The notes under the pieces: model-generated
The model's database searches: none
The model's input: the letters and a program-made list of their open reading frames with translations, nothing else
Told to the model about the DNA's origin: nothing
Assembly (NCBI RefSeq): GCF_042650605.1
Contig: NZ_JBHSBN010000001.1
Location: 434,001 to 498,000, forward strand
DNA from: Micromonospora_J zhanjiangensis
GTDB lineage: Bacteria; Actinomycetota; Actinomycetes; Mycobacteriales; Micromonosporaceae
Reading direction: 5' to 3'
Length of the DNA: 64,000 nt
Position numbers and translations under genes: made by a program
Shown: positions 26,005-34,169 of the stretch, in pieces
Layout: each line of letters starts with the position of its first letter
Numbering within the stretch: position 1 is the stretch's first letter

Positions 26005-26269
26005 GGCGTCTCCTCGGGCGGTGACGGGACGAGCCACCGCGCCCCGGGCGGTCCTGCCGTGCGCGTCGGCCCCGGTGGCCCCTCGGCCAATGCCGGAGGT
26101 GCGGGGCCACTGATCACAGTTTGCTCAGGAACGGTTACCGACGGAAGTCGCACGGGTCGATCCGGCGACCCATGAGAGCGCATGAACGTGAATCTCACCG
26201 ACCGCCCTCCCGGTCGGACGGCGTACCGCTGGCCGGCCGGTCCCGGGGCGCCGCGGGTCCGGCGGTAAA

Positions 26270-26304
26270 GCGACGGCGCCCGGTGCAGCGCGACGGCGCC
26301 CGGT
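26270..26304. repeat. 15-bp direct repeat, 20-bp period
   Basis: GCGACGGCGCCCGGT occurs at 26270-26284 and again at 26290-26304, in the 344-base gap between two minus-strand genes. The rest of the gap shows no coding character. Confidence 0.6.
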
Positions 26305-26323
26305 CCCGTGGAGCCGGGACCGG
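26300..26323 (-). terminator. Hairpin downstream of the duplicated-domain secreted protein
   Basis: Arms 26300-26308 and 26315-26323 (CCGGTCCCG / CGGGACCGG) pair perfectly with a 6-base loop. It lies 26 bases after the stop of the minus-strand gene ending at 26349. No T-tract. Confidence 0.5.
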
Positions 26324-26348
26324 ACGCCGTGCCGCGGGTCGTGCCGGG

Positions 26349-27281
26349 TCAGCCGGCGTCCACCGCGGTGACGGTGAACGGCGCGCTGTTGTCGCTCGGG
26401 TCGACGTCCGGCAGGTCCTGGTTGTCGTACCGGACGTGCAGGGTGGTGGTGCCGGTGCCGAGCGGTCCGGCGACCGTGCCGGGCTCGGCGTACAGCTTCA
26501 GCGTGACGGTCCGCTCCTCGCCGGGCATGAACCCGCCGCCGGGAACGGCGCACCAGCCACCCACGCAGACGTCCTGCGGCTCGATGCCCCGCAGCTCCAC
26601 GCCGGCCGGCAGGTTGGTCTCCAGTTCCACGTCCGACTGCGGCGCGTCGTTCCGGTAGCGGATGGTCACCGGCACGCTACCGAGGTAGCTGCCGTCCGGC
26701 TGCCGGACCAGGGTGGCCGAGCCGGCAGTCACCGTCGCGTCGGTGACCAGGTTCCGGACGTACGGCCGCGGGTTGCGCAGCGAGCCGCTGGTGGACCGGA
26801 ACAGCGCGTCGAACTTCGCGGTGTCGTTGGCCGGGTTGCCGTCGCCGGCGTTCACCGCGACCCTCCCGCCGGTCGCCACCATCGGGTAGCTGCGGGCGGT
26901 GGTCAGCACGGTGAAGGCGAGATCGAAGGTACGGTTCTCGCCCGGCTGCAGGCCGCCGCCCGGGATCTCGCAGACCAGCGTCCGGTTCGGCGAGGTGCTG
27001 CCGAAGAAGCACGGCTGCTGCGGCAGCACGCCGTCGAACGAGCCGGGGGTCGGCTCGAGGACGGTGACCTGCAGGTAGCCGACCTGCGTACCGCGGTAGC
27101 GGACGGTCACCGGCAGGGTGCCGTGGTAACCCCGGTCGGACGGATCCAGCACCAGCCGGCCGACCGAGACGGAGGTGTCGTTCTTCGTGGGCGCCGCCTG
27201 CGCCGGCGCCGCGGTGCCGAGCAGGGCCAGCGCCGCGCCGGCCACGCCCGCGAACGCCTTCGTCCGTACGGACATCGTCAT
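26349..27281 (-). CDS. Secreted protein with two tandem DUF11/CARDB-like beta domains
   Basis: A 310-residue protein from ATG 27281, preceded by GGGGAGGAAACACC. It has a classical signal peptide (FAGVAGAALALLGTAAPAQA, cleavage after AQA near residue 30). The mature part consists of two copies of one domain. Matching pieces are GTLPVTVRYRG and GSVPVTIRYRN, CEIPGGGLQPGENRTFDL and CAVPGGGFMPGEERTVTL, and GDGNPANDTAKF and DVDPSDNSAPF. Each copy has a Cys pair that could form a disulfide. The fold resembles extracellular Ig-like (DUF11/CARDB) modules; function unknown. The membrane protein at 28462 ends with a similar motif (RDNSASFDF). Confidence 0.75.
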   Translation of the reverse strand: MTMSVRTKAFAGVAGAALALLGTAAPAQAAPTKNDTSVSVGRLVLDPSDRGYHGTLPVTVRYRGTQVGYLQVTVLEPTPGSFDGVLPQQPCFFGSTSPNRTLVCEIPGGGLQPGENRTFDLAFTVLTTARSYPMVATGGRVAVNAGDGNPANDTAKFDALFRSTSGSLRNPRPYVRNLVTDATVTAGSATLVRQPDGSYLGSVPVTIRYRNDAPQSDVELETNLPAGVELRGIEPQDVCVGGWCAVPGGGFMPGEERTVTLKLYAEPGTVAGPLGTGTTTLHVRYDNQDLPDVDPSDNSAPFTVTAVDAG

Positions 27282-27488
27282 GGTGTTTCCTCCCCGTGTG
27301 GGTACGGCGGACGGTCCGTCGTACCGGGCTTGCGAGTGAGACACGTCCGGTCCCGGGGAGCGGTTGCGGGCCGGCGTTGTCGCGAACCGGACCGTGCTGG
27401 CCGCGGCCCGGGGGCGGGAAACGGGTTGCCGGGGTTCCAGCGCTCCGGGCAGACTCGGCCGCTTGCCGTCGAGCGTGAGGACTTTCGC

Positions 27489-28391
27489 ATGCAGATCCGT
27501 ACCGCCACCCCGGCCGACGCGCCGGCGGTGGTGGCGTTGCGCGCCGTGGTCTACCCGTATCTGGTCCGGAGCGTCGCCTCGACCCGGCAGATGATCGCCG
27601 AGCCGGTGCCGAACGCCGGCTGGTTGCCGTACGTGGCGGAGCTGGACGGGCGGGTGGTGGGCTGGGTCACCGCCTCGCTGAACACGATGACCTCGGAGCC
27701 CGCGTTCGGGGAGATCTCCCTGCTGCACGTGCACCCCGACCACCGGGGCAACGGCATCGGCACGGCCCTGCTGGACACCGCCACCGCCCACCTGCGTCGA
27801 CTCGGCGCGTCGCGGGCCCGGGCCTGGGCGCAGGAGGGGTCGCTGGGCTTCGCCCGGCGGCACGGCTTCACCCCGGGCCGGCAGCTGCGTTACGCCGCCC
27901 TGGAGCTGTCCACCGCGCCGGTCGGCCCGGTGCCGGCCGGGGTCCGGCTGCGGCCGCTGTCCGAACTGGAGCCCGAGGCGATGTACGAGGCGTACGTCGC
28001 GGCCGCCGCGGACGAACCGGGTGACGTGCCCGGCGACGGGATCGGCTACCAGACCTGGCGGTACGAGGTCTGGGACAACCTCGGGCTGGACCGCGCCGCC
28101 AGCGTCGCCGCGGTGGCCGACTCCGCAGACCCGGCCGTGCTGGCGTTCACGCTGGTGAAGCGGGACGGCGAGCGGATGTGGTCGGACATGACGGCGACCC
28201 GGCCGGAGCACCGCGGCCGGGGGCTGGCCCGGGCGGTGAAGGTGGCGGCGCTGCGCCGGGCCGCCGAGCGGGGCGTCACCGTCGCGTACACCTCAAACGA
28301 CGAGACCAACGCGCCGATGCTGGCGGTCAACGCCCGGCTCGGCTACCGCCCGGTCGACACCCAGTGGTCCTGCGTGGCCCCGCTGGGCTGA
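27489..28391 (+). CDS. Double-domain GNAT acetyltransferase
   Basis: A 300-residue protein made of two GNAT domains. The N-terminal one is complete, with the acetyl-CoA loop HPDHRGNGIGTALL (about residues 80-93). The C-terminal one has a second loop, RPEHRGRGLARAVK (about 237-250), followed by TSNDETNAPMLAVNARLGYRPV, a typical GNAT end. Such tandem GNATs are related to mycothiol synthase-like proteins, but MshD-specific features were not checked. Substrate unknown. It stands alone between two minus-strand genes. Confidence 0.82.
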   Translation: MQIRTATPADAPAVVALRAVVYPYLVRSVASTRQMIAEPVPNAGWLPYVAELDGRVVGWVTASLNTMTSEPAFGEISLLHVHPDHRGNGIGTALLDTATAHLRRLGASRARAWAQEGSLGFARRHGFTPGRQLRYAALELSTAPVGPVPAGVRLRPLSELEPEAMYEAYVAAAADEPGDVPGDGIGYQTWRYEVWDNLGLDRAASVAAVADSADPAVLAFTLVKRDGERMWSDMTATRPEHRGRGLARAVKVAALRRAAERGVTVAYTSNDETNAPMLAVNARLGYRPVDTQWSCVAPLG

Positions 28392-28461
28392 GCGCTGGCG
28401 CCCGCCCGCGCCGGTGCGCCGGGTGCCCGCCCGCGCCGTGCGGCGGGCACCCGGGGCGCGG

Positions 28462-29712
28462 TCAGTGGAAGTCGAAGCTGGCGGAGTTGTCGCGGAAGGA
28501 AAGGTCCGGGATGTAGCCGTTGGCGGAGTCCGGCCGACCGACCGTCACGTGTGCCACGCCCTCGTCCGGCTGGGGTTCGCTGTTCTCCAGGCCCAGCTTC
28601 AGGGTGCGCTGCGCGCCGGCCCTGATCGGTCCCAGCCGGCAGCGCACCGATCCGAAAAGGGTGCCGGTGCGCTGGTCCACCGTGCTGCAGGACTCCCAGC
28701 CGGCGGCGGTGCGCCGCATCTTGGCGGTGCCGAATTCGAGGGTGAGTTCCACCGTCTCGGCGTCCGTCGGTCCGGTGTTGCGGACGGTCACCGTGACGCT
28801 GCCGTCCCGCCAGCCCAGCTCCGTCGGCGACTGGTCGACGAACACCACGTCGGTCGCGGTGACCCGCAGGTCCGTGAAGAGCGGGTTCGGGTCGAACCGG
28901 GTCGGCCCGGCGACCTGGGCGAATCCGCTGCCGGTCCAGCCGTACGTCCGCCACTGCTTCTGCACCCACTTGCGCGCCGGGCCGTCGGTCTGCGGGGCGT
29001 CGCCGACCTGCACCCGTATCCGGCCGGCGGTGTCCGGCTGCACGTCGGCGATCCAGCTGGCCTTGCCGGTGTACGCCTGCAGGGACTCCGTCCGGAAGAC
29101 CTGGCCGAGCGTCACGATCCGGCCGTCCTCGTCCCGGTCGAAGACCGCCACCTGCTGGAAGGGGCTCTCGCCGGGTCGGCAGCCGAGGATGGCCACCGAC
29201 TCGTCGACGCCGTCGCCGTCCACGTCGGCGTAGAGCAACCGCATCAGCGAGGCCGGGTCGGGCACCCGGCCGGTGCGCCCGTCGAGCAACTGCACGTTGT
29301 CGGCGATGCACGAGCCGGCCGCGCCCGCCGGCCACGGCGGCAGGTCCACCTGGGCCGACAGCAGGTCGGCCGCGCTGATCCGGCCGTCCGGGACGGCCGG
29401 CGTCGGTGACGCCGACGGGGTGGGCGACGGGCCGGCGCTGGGACCGGCGGTGGGGCTGGCCGGAGCGGTCGGGGTCGCCGTGCCGGCCGGTCCGGGTGCC
29501 GGGCCCCGATCGTGGCCGAGCAGGGTGTAGCCGACGACCGGGCCGGCGACCAGCACGAGCGCGGTCACCGCGGCGGCGGCCGTGGTGTTCCGGCGGCGCC
29601 GGCGGACCGTGTGCCGTACCGCGTCCGGACCGGCCGGGACCACCCGGGACAGCACCGTCGCGCGGTACGACTCGAATTCGGCGTCCAACAGGGACGGGTA
29701 GTTGTCAGCCAT
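28462..29712 (-). CDS. Membrane protein coupled to ECF sigma factor; FG-GAP/CARDB-like outer part
   Basis: A 416-residue protein whose ATG (29712) lies inside the last codons of the upstream sigma gene (8-base overlap), so the two are translationally coupled. Residues 1-43 are cytoplasmic, with an RRRRRNT stop-transfer-like cluster, followed by one membrane helix (about 44-66). A Pro/Ser/Thr-rich linker (about 70-105) precedes an extracellular region containing DVDGDGVDESVAILG, a calcium-loop/FG-GAP-like repeat, and a C-terminal CARDB-like domain (VTVRNTGPTDAETVELTLEF). The position is that of an anti-sigma factor, but the HxxxCxxC zinc motif is absent, so this role is inferred only from coupling. 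Confidence 0.72.
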   Translation of the reverse strand: MADNYPSLLDAEFESYRATVLSRVVPAGPDAVRHTVRRRRRNTTAAAAVTALVLVAGPVVGYTLLGHDRGPAPGPAGTATPTAPASPTAGPSAGPSPTPSASPTPAVPDGRISAADLLSAQVDLPPWPAGAAGSCIADNVQLLDGRTGRVPDPASLMRLLYADVDGDGVDESVAILGCRPGESPFQQVAVFDRDEDGRIVTLGQVFRTESLQAYTGKASWIADVQPDTAGRIRVQVGDAPQTDGPARKWVQKQWRTYGWTGSGFAQVAGPTRFDPNPLFTDLRVTATDVVFVDQSPTELGWRDGSVTVTVRNTGPTDAETVELTLEFGTAKMRRTAAGWESCSTVDQRTGTLFGSVRCRLGPIRAGAQRTLKLGLENSEPQPDEGVAHVTVGRPDSANGYIPDLSFRDNSASFDFH

Positions 29713-30280
29713 GGTGGTGCTCCTCGGTGCGGTCGGCCAGTTGGGCGGCCAGGCCCACGCGACCACGGTGCAGCCAGGACTTCACGGCGCCCTCGGCGAC
29801 ACCTTCCTGGAGGGCGATCTCGGCCACCGACATGTCGGCGAGATGGTGCAGCACGACGGCCCGTCGATGGGTGGCCGGCAGGTTGGCCAGCGCGGCGGTC
29901 AGGTCGACCCGGTCGGCGGTCGGACCGGCCACGTGCTCGACCCGCTGGGTACGCAGATAGCGCTGCGCGGTCCGTAACCGGCGCCATCGGCTGGTGGCCA
30001 GGTTCCAGGCCACCCGGCGGACCCAGGCCACCGGATCGTCGAACCGGGCCACCCGCTCCCACCGGCTGAACGCCCGGCAGAACGCCTCCTGCACGACATC
30101 CTGGGCCTGGGCGAGGTCACCGGTGTAGGCGCACAGCTGGACGGTCAGGGCCCGGAAATGGGCGTGGTAGAACGCGTCGAACTCGATCGGTTCGGCCGCG
30201 CCGTCGGCCTCCGGTACGCCACCCGCCGCCACCGGAGGCGGCGGCGGGCGGTGGAGCCCCTCGTCTGCTGTCAACGTCAC
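29705..30280 (-). CDS. ECF sigma factor, SigE-family (actinobacterial)
   Basis: A 191-residue sigma factor. GTG 30280 is chosen because GGGGAGGACATC precedes it; the frame opens further upstream to 30361. Region 2 is FYHAHFRALTVQLCAYTGDLAQAQDVVQEAFCRAF plus WVRRVAWNLA (given in parts), and region 4 is LPATHRRAVVLHHLADMSVAEIA with the HTH VAEGAVKSWLHRGR. It directs RNA polymerase to a specific promoter set, possibly including the divergent nuoB side or its own operon. It overlaps the coupled membrane protein gene, which probably controls its activity. Confidence 0.85.
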   Translation of the reverse strand: MTLTADEGLHRPPPPPVAAGGVPEADGAAEPIEFDAFYHAHFRALTVQLCAYTGDLAQAQDVVQEAFCRAFSRWERVARFDDPVAWVRRVAWNLATSRWRRLRTAQRYLRTQRVEHVAGPTADRVDLTAALANLPATHRRAVVLHHLADMSVAEIALQEGVAEGAVKSWLHRGRVGLAAQLADRTEEHHHG

Positions 30281-30415
30281 GATGTCCTCCCCGCCGGACG
30301 CCCGGACGAACACCCGGACTCGTACAACACGCGTCGATGGGTTCGCCGGTTGCGCCGTCACGCCCGCCAGAGCCTGTGATTGACTGTCCGGTGACGGACA
30401 GAGAGGGGGTCGGTC

Positions 30416-31003
30416 GTGCAGCTACCGGGAGTGCTCGGCGAGCCGATCCGGTTCGTGCTCAACTGGGGCCGGCGCTACTCGCTCTGGGTGTTCAACTTCG
30501 GGTTGGCCTGTTGCGCGATCGAGTTCATCGCCACCAGCATGGGCCGGCACGACTTCATCAGGATGGGGGTCATCCCGTTCGCCCACGGCCCCCGGCAGGC
30601 CGATTTGATGGTGGTCTCCGGCACGGTGACCGACAAGATGGCGCCGGCGATCAAGCGGCTCTACGACCAGATGCCCGAGCCGAAGTACGTCATCTCCTTC
30701 GGCGCCTGCTCGAACTGCGGCGGCCCGTACTGGGACTCGTACTCGGTGACCAAGGGCGTCGACCAGATCATCCCGGTGGACGTGTACGTACCGGGCTGCC
30801 CGCCCCGGCCGGAGGCGCTGCTGCACGGCATCCTGCGGTTGCAGGAGAAGATCGCCGCGGAACGGTCCGGCATCGGTGGGGTGGCCCGGCCGGACGCGCT
30901 CGCCCCGCCGGCCGACACCGTCGCGGCCCCGCCGTCGGCGGCCGGGGAGCGGACCGCGGCGGCGCTGACCGCCCCACCGGTACGCCCGCCGGTCACCGGG
31001 TGA
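30416..31003 (+). CDS. nuoB: NADH-quinone oxidoreductase-type subunit B (second nuo locus)
   Basis: A 195-residue NuoB protein with a GTG start after GAGGGGG. The N2 [4Fe-4S] ligands are present: the Cys pair in GLACCAIEF, the Cys in FGACSNCGG, and VPGCPPRPEALLHGIL. It carries a Pro/Ala-rich C-terminal extension from about residue 150 that is not part of the fold. It opens the locus: upstream is a divergent sigma gene, and no nuoA precedes it. Its stop overlaps the stop of the antisense dehydrogenase gene by 11 bases. It belongs to the peripheral arm of complex I, contacting NuoD, which is not found in this window. Confidence 0.92.
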   Translation: MQLPGVLGEPIRFVLNWGRRYSLWVFNFGLACCAIEFIATSMGRHDFIRMGVIPFAHGPRQADLMVVSGTVTDKMAPAIKRLYDQMPEPKYVISFGACSNCGGPYWDSYSVTKGVDQIIPVDVYVPGCPPRPEALLHGILRLQEKIAAERSGIGGVARPDALAPPADTVAAPPSAAGERTAAALTAPPVRPPVTG

Positions 31004-32048
31004 AGTCGACGACCACCTTGATGTCGTCCCCGGTCGGGGCGTAGGCGTCGGCGTACTCCTCGACCGGCACCCGGCGGGTGATCATGGAGGCGAGCCAGTC
31101 CGGGTCGGCCTCGTTCAACGCCCGGGCGGCGAGTTCCCAGTGCCGGCGGTTGGCGTTCACCGAGCCGAACACCACGTTGTTCTCCAGCACCAGGGCCCGG
31201 TTCAGGGCACCCGCGTCGAAGTCGATGGTCCGGCCGCCGCTGGAGACGCCGGTCAGACAGACGATGCCGTTGGGGCCCACCTCGCACATCGCGTCCAGCA
31301 CCACCGGCGGCGCGCCGGTGCACTCCAGCAGCACGTCCGGGTCCAGGTCCAGGTCGGCCACCGTGCCGTTGTGGTACGTCGCACCGAGCGCCCGGACCAG
31401 TTCCGGCTTGCGGCCCTCGGTGGCCCGGTCGAGCACGTGCACGGTGAGCCCGTGCTGCACGGCCAGCAGGGCGGCCAGCAGGCCAATCGGTCCGGCGCCG
31501 GTGACCAGCGCGGTCCGCGGTTCCCAGGTGGCCCGGGCGCCGATCCGGTCGATGTGGTCCCAGGCCTTGGCCACCACGCTGGTGGGTTCGAGCAGCACGC
31601 CGACCTCGCCCAGCGACGGGTCCAGCCGCACCGCGTACTTCGGTTCGATCCGCCACCGGTCCCGGGCGAAGCCGGGCAGCCCCTTGATGCCGTGCTCGGT
31701 GTACTGGCCGTTGCGGCACATGTCCCACTCGTCGACCGCGCAGTTCGGGCAGGGCACCGGGTCGGGATGCCGGACGATCCCGGCCACCAGGTCGCCGGGT
31801 TCCAGCTTCCCGGACGGGTCCTCCAGCACCCGGCCCAGCGACTCGTGGCCGAGCACCAGGGTGTCCGTACCGGGCACCGGCTCGCCGTAGTGGCCGCCGA
31901 TGATCTCCTGGTCGGTGCCGCAGACGCCGACGGCGAGCGCCTCCACCAGGACGGCACCCTCCTCGGCCGGGGGCTCGGGGTGGTCGTGGACCAGTCGTAC
32001 CGAATCGGCCTGGCCCGGGGTCACGGTGATAGCGCGCACCCGGTTCAT
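30993..32048 (-). CDS. Zinc-dependent sugar (glucose) dehydrogenase-like, MDR family
   Basis: A 351-residue medium-chain dehydrogenase, antisense inside the nuo locus. Zinc ligands and structural cues are VGVCGTDQEIIGGHYGEP and LVLGHESLGRV (catalytic Cys and GHE), with PCPNCAVDEWDMCRNG forming a partial structural zinc loop. The nucleotide-binding motif is GAGPIGLLAALLA. The arrangement GTDQEI and LLEPTSVVAKAW is that of glucose 1-dehydrogenases rather than alcohol dehydrogenases. It would oxidise an aldose to the lactone with NAD(P)+. It ends in an 11-base overlap with nuoB; regulation independent of nuo is likely. Confidence 0.82.
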   Translation of the reverse strand: MNRVRAITVTPGQADSVRLVHDHPEPPAEEGAVLVEALAVGVCGTDQEIIGGHYGEPVPGTDTLVLGHESLGRVLEDPSGKLEPGDLVAGIVRHPDPVPCPNCAVDEWDMCRNGQYTEHGIKGLPGFARDRWRIEPKYAVRLDPSLGEVGVLLEPTSVVAKAWDHIDRIGARATWEPRTALVTGAGPIGLLAALLAVQHGLTVHVLDRATEGRKPELVRALGATYHNGTVADLDLDPDVLLECTGAPPVVLDAMCEVGPNGIVCLTGVSSGGRTIDFDAGALNRALVLENNVVFGSVNANRRHWELAARALNEADPDWLASMITRRVPVEEYADAYAPTGDDIKVVVDFTR

Positions 32049-32117
32049 CTTTCCCGTCCCGCCGGCCGGAAACCCGGAAATCGCGCAGCCCCCCGGTCGG
32101 GCTCTAGGATCGGCTGC

Positions 32118-32876
32118 ATGACGCCCGAAGAGGTCGGAAACCGGCTCGCCGCCGTGCTTGCCGGCACCGCGCCGGAGGGCGAGGGCGCGGCAGCGCCCGC
32201 CGGGACCATGCCGGACGGCGGGACCGAGGTCGCGGCCGGGCAGCCGCAGGGCGCGGTCACCGCCGGGGTGTCCGGCGGTCAGTCGTACGCCCGGGCCACG
32301 GTCGACGTGCCGCCGGACCGTTGGCGGGAGGCGCTGCTGGCCGCCCGCGACGACGCGGAACTGGCCTGTGACTTCTTCGACTGGCTGTCGGCGGTGGACG
32401 AGGCGGCCGACGGCTTCCGGGTGGTGGCCCACCTCTGGTCGACCACGCACCGGCACGGCGTGCTGGTGCGTACCCTGGTGCCCCGCGACGGGTCCCGGGT
32501 CGACTCGGTGGTGGACGTCTTCCCCGGCGCCGGCTGGCACGAGCGGGAGACGTACGAGATGTTCGGGATCTCCTTCGCCGGGCACCCCGACCTGGCGCCG
32601 CTGCTGCTGCCGCCGGAGTTCGAGGGGCACCCGCTGCGCAAGGAGTTCGTGCTGGCCTCCCGGGTGGCCAAGGCGTGGCCGGGGGCCAAGGAGCCGGGCG
32701 AGTCGGAGGCCGGCACCGCCCGCCGGGCGCCGATCCGCCCGCCGGGCGTACCGGCTCCGGGCGAGTGGGGGCGGCTCCCGCCCGGCGCGCCGGCCCGCCC
32801 GGCGCGTCGCCCGCCGGGCGAGCGACCGGCCGCGCGGCCGGTGGCCCCGCCCGAGTCCGGCGAGGAGCGCGCCTGA
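32118..32876 (+). CDS. nuoC: NADH-quinone oxidoreductase-type subunit C
   Basis: A 252-residue protein with an N-terminal linker (1-60) and a NuoC core (about 65-190): FFDWLSAVDEAADGFRVVAHLWS, VDVFPGAGWHERETYEMFGI and HPLRKEF (the 30-kDa subunit signature). The C-terminal 60 residues are Pro/Arg-rich and disordered. It is separate, not fused to NuoD, and no NuoD follows. The stop (TGA) overlaps the nuoH start ATG by one base. It lies 69 bases from the divergent dehydrogenase start, so a promoter shared by the two is likely. Confidence 0.9.
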   Translation: MTPEEVGNRLAAVLAGTAPEGEGAAAPAGTMPDGGTEVAAGQPQGAVTAGVSGGQSYARATVDVPPDRWREALLAARDDAELACDFFDWLSAVDEAADGFRVVAHLWSTTHRHGVLVRTLVPRDGSRVDSVVDVFPGAGWHERETYEMFGISFAGHPDLAPLLLPPEFEGHPLRKEFVLASRVAKAWPGAKEPGESEAGTARRAPIRPPGVPAPGEWGRLPPGAPARPARRPPGERPAARPVAPPESGEERA

Positions 32877-33838
32877 TGCCGGTCTGGTTGGAGCTGACCG
32901 TCCGGGTGCTCGCCGTGGTGGTCGCGTTCCTGGTCCTGCCGCTGGTGGTCGGGCAGGCCGAGCACAAGGTGATGGCGCACATGCAGGGCCGGCTCGGCCC
33001 GATGTACGCGGGCGGGTTCCACGGCTGGGCGCAGCTCGTCGCCGACGGGATCAAGTTCGTGCAGAAGGAGGACATCACGCCGCGTGAGGCGGACCGGGGG
33101 GTCTTCCGGCTCGCCCCGGTGATCGCGTTGCTGCCGTACCTGGTGGTCCTGCTGGTCATCCCGCTCGGCCCGGGTGACCTGGTCGCCCAGCCGCTCGACA
33201 TCGGGCTGTTCTTCGTGCTGGCCGTGGTCGGCGTCGGCGTGGTGGCGGTGCTGATGTCGGCCTGGGCGTCGGGCAACAAGTACAGCCTGCTCGGCGGCCT
33301 GCGCGGCGCCGCGCAGCTGCTCGGGTACGAGCTGCCGCTGGTGCTGGCCGCGGCCAGCGTGGCGATGGCCGCCGGCACGCTGAGCCTGACCGGCATCGTC
33401 GAGGCGTGGCGGCCGTGGTGGCTGCTCTGGCAGCTCCCGGCGCTTGTGGTGTTCTTCGTCGCCGGCCTGGCCGAGATCCGTCGCCCGCCGTTCGACATGC
33501 CGGTGGCCGACTCGGAGCTGGTCTTCGGTTACCTGACCGAGTACACCGGCCTGCGGTTCGCCTTCTTCCTGCTCGCCGAGTACGTCGGCATCGTGGTCAT
33601 CTCGGCGTTGACGACGGTGCTGTTCCTCGGCGGCTGGCGCGGCCCGTTCGGCGACGACTACCTGGGCTGGCTGTGGACCCTGGTGAAGGTGTTCGCGGTG
33701 GCCTTCGTGATCATGTGGCTCCGGGTGGCGTACCCCCGACTGCGCGAGGACCAGTTGCAGCGGCTGTGCTGGCTGGTCCTGGTCCCGGTGGCGCTGGGCC
33801 AACTCGTCCTCACCGCCGCGGTCCGGCTCGCGCTGTAG
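32876..33838 (+). CDS. nuoH: NADH-quinone oxidoreductase-type subunit H
   Basis: A 320-residue membrane protein with eight helices and the NuoH signatures GQAEHKVMAHMQGRLGP, EIRRPPFDMPVADSELVFGY and KYSLLGGLRGAAQLLGYELPL (in parts). This subunit forms the quinone chamber with NuoB and NuoD and links the peripheral and membrane arms. ATG overlaps the nuoC stop. It is followed by a 2.1-kb stretch of unrelated genes before nuoI; in other actinomycetes nuoI follows directly. Confidence 0.92.
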   Translation: MPVWLELTVRVLAVVVAFLVLPLVVGQAEHKVMAHMQGRLGPMYAGGFHGWAQLVADGIKFVQKEDITPREADRGVFRLAPVIALLPYLVVLLVIPLGPGDLVAQPLDIGLFFVLAVVGVGVVAVLMSAWASGNKYSLLGGLRGAAQLLGYELPLVLAAASVAMAAGTLSLTGIVEAWRPWWLLWQLPALVVFFVAGLAEIRRPPFDMPVADSELVFGYLTEYTGLRFAFFLLAEYVGIVVISALTTVLFLGGWRGPFGDDYLGWLWTLVKVFAVAFVIMWLRVAYPRLREDQLQRLCWLVLVPVALGQLVLTAAVRLAL

Positions 33839-33869
33839 CGAGCGCCCGCGCGGCGCTGGTCCTCCGAGG

Positions 33870-34088
33870 TCAACCCTCGCCGTCGGTGGCCAGGTCCGGC
33901 CGGTGCTGTCGGATCCACTTCTCGACGTCCGACCGCCGCCAGACCTTTCCCATGATCAGAGTGACCACCGGGTCGGGGAAGTTCTTGTTGTTGGTCACGA
34001 CGTTGACCCGCTGCCGGGACACGTTGCCCAACATGATGCGGATTTCCGCTGCTCCGACCAGATCCTCCACCGGGTTGACGGTAGGCAA
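33870..34088 (-). CDS. AlpA/excisionase-like small HTH protein
   Basis: A 72-residue protein (TTG 34088; GTG 34070 is an alternative). It has LVGAAEIRIMLGNVSRQRV (HTH) then FPDPVVTLIMGKVWRRSDVEKWIRQHRPD, the pattern of AlpA/MerR-like regulators and excisionases found in mobile or integrated elements. Lower GC and third-position GC than the neighbours suggest transfer. It is divergent from the small Cys protein gene at 34170, with an 81-base AT-rich region between, containing inverted CAACGTC (34086) and GACGTTG (34134). Confidence 0.6.
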   Translation of the reverse strand: MPTVNPVEDLVGAAEIRIMLGNVSRQRVNVVTNNKNFPDPVVTLIMGKVWRRSDVEKWIRQHRPDLATDGEG

Positions 34089-34169
34089 CGTCTTATGACC
34101 GATTTACGACAACGCGCGAGTTAGTTCTATTGCGACGTTGACGTGATACAACGACGCGCCGAGAATCAG

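Noticed and set aside
29705..30361. Longer start of the ECF sigma factor at 30361
   Set aside because: The GTG at 30280 has a strong ribosome site and removes an Arg/Val-rich stretch that is not sigma-like.
34136..34153. CGTTG/CAACG inverted repeat as an operator of the AlpA-like gene
   Set aside because: Only five base pairs with an 8-base spacer; too short to support by eye.
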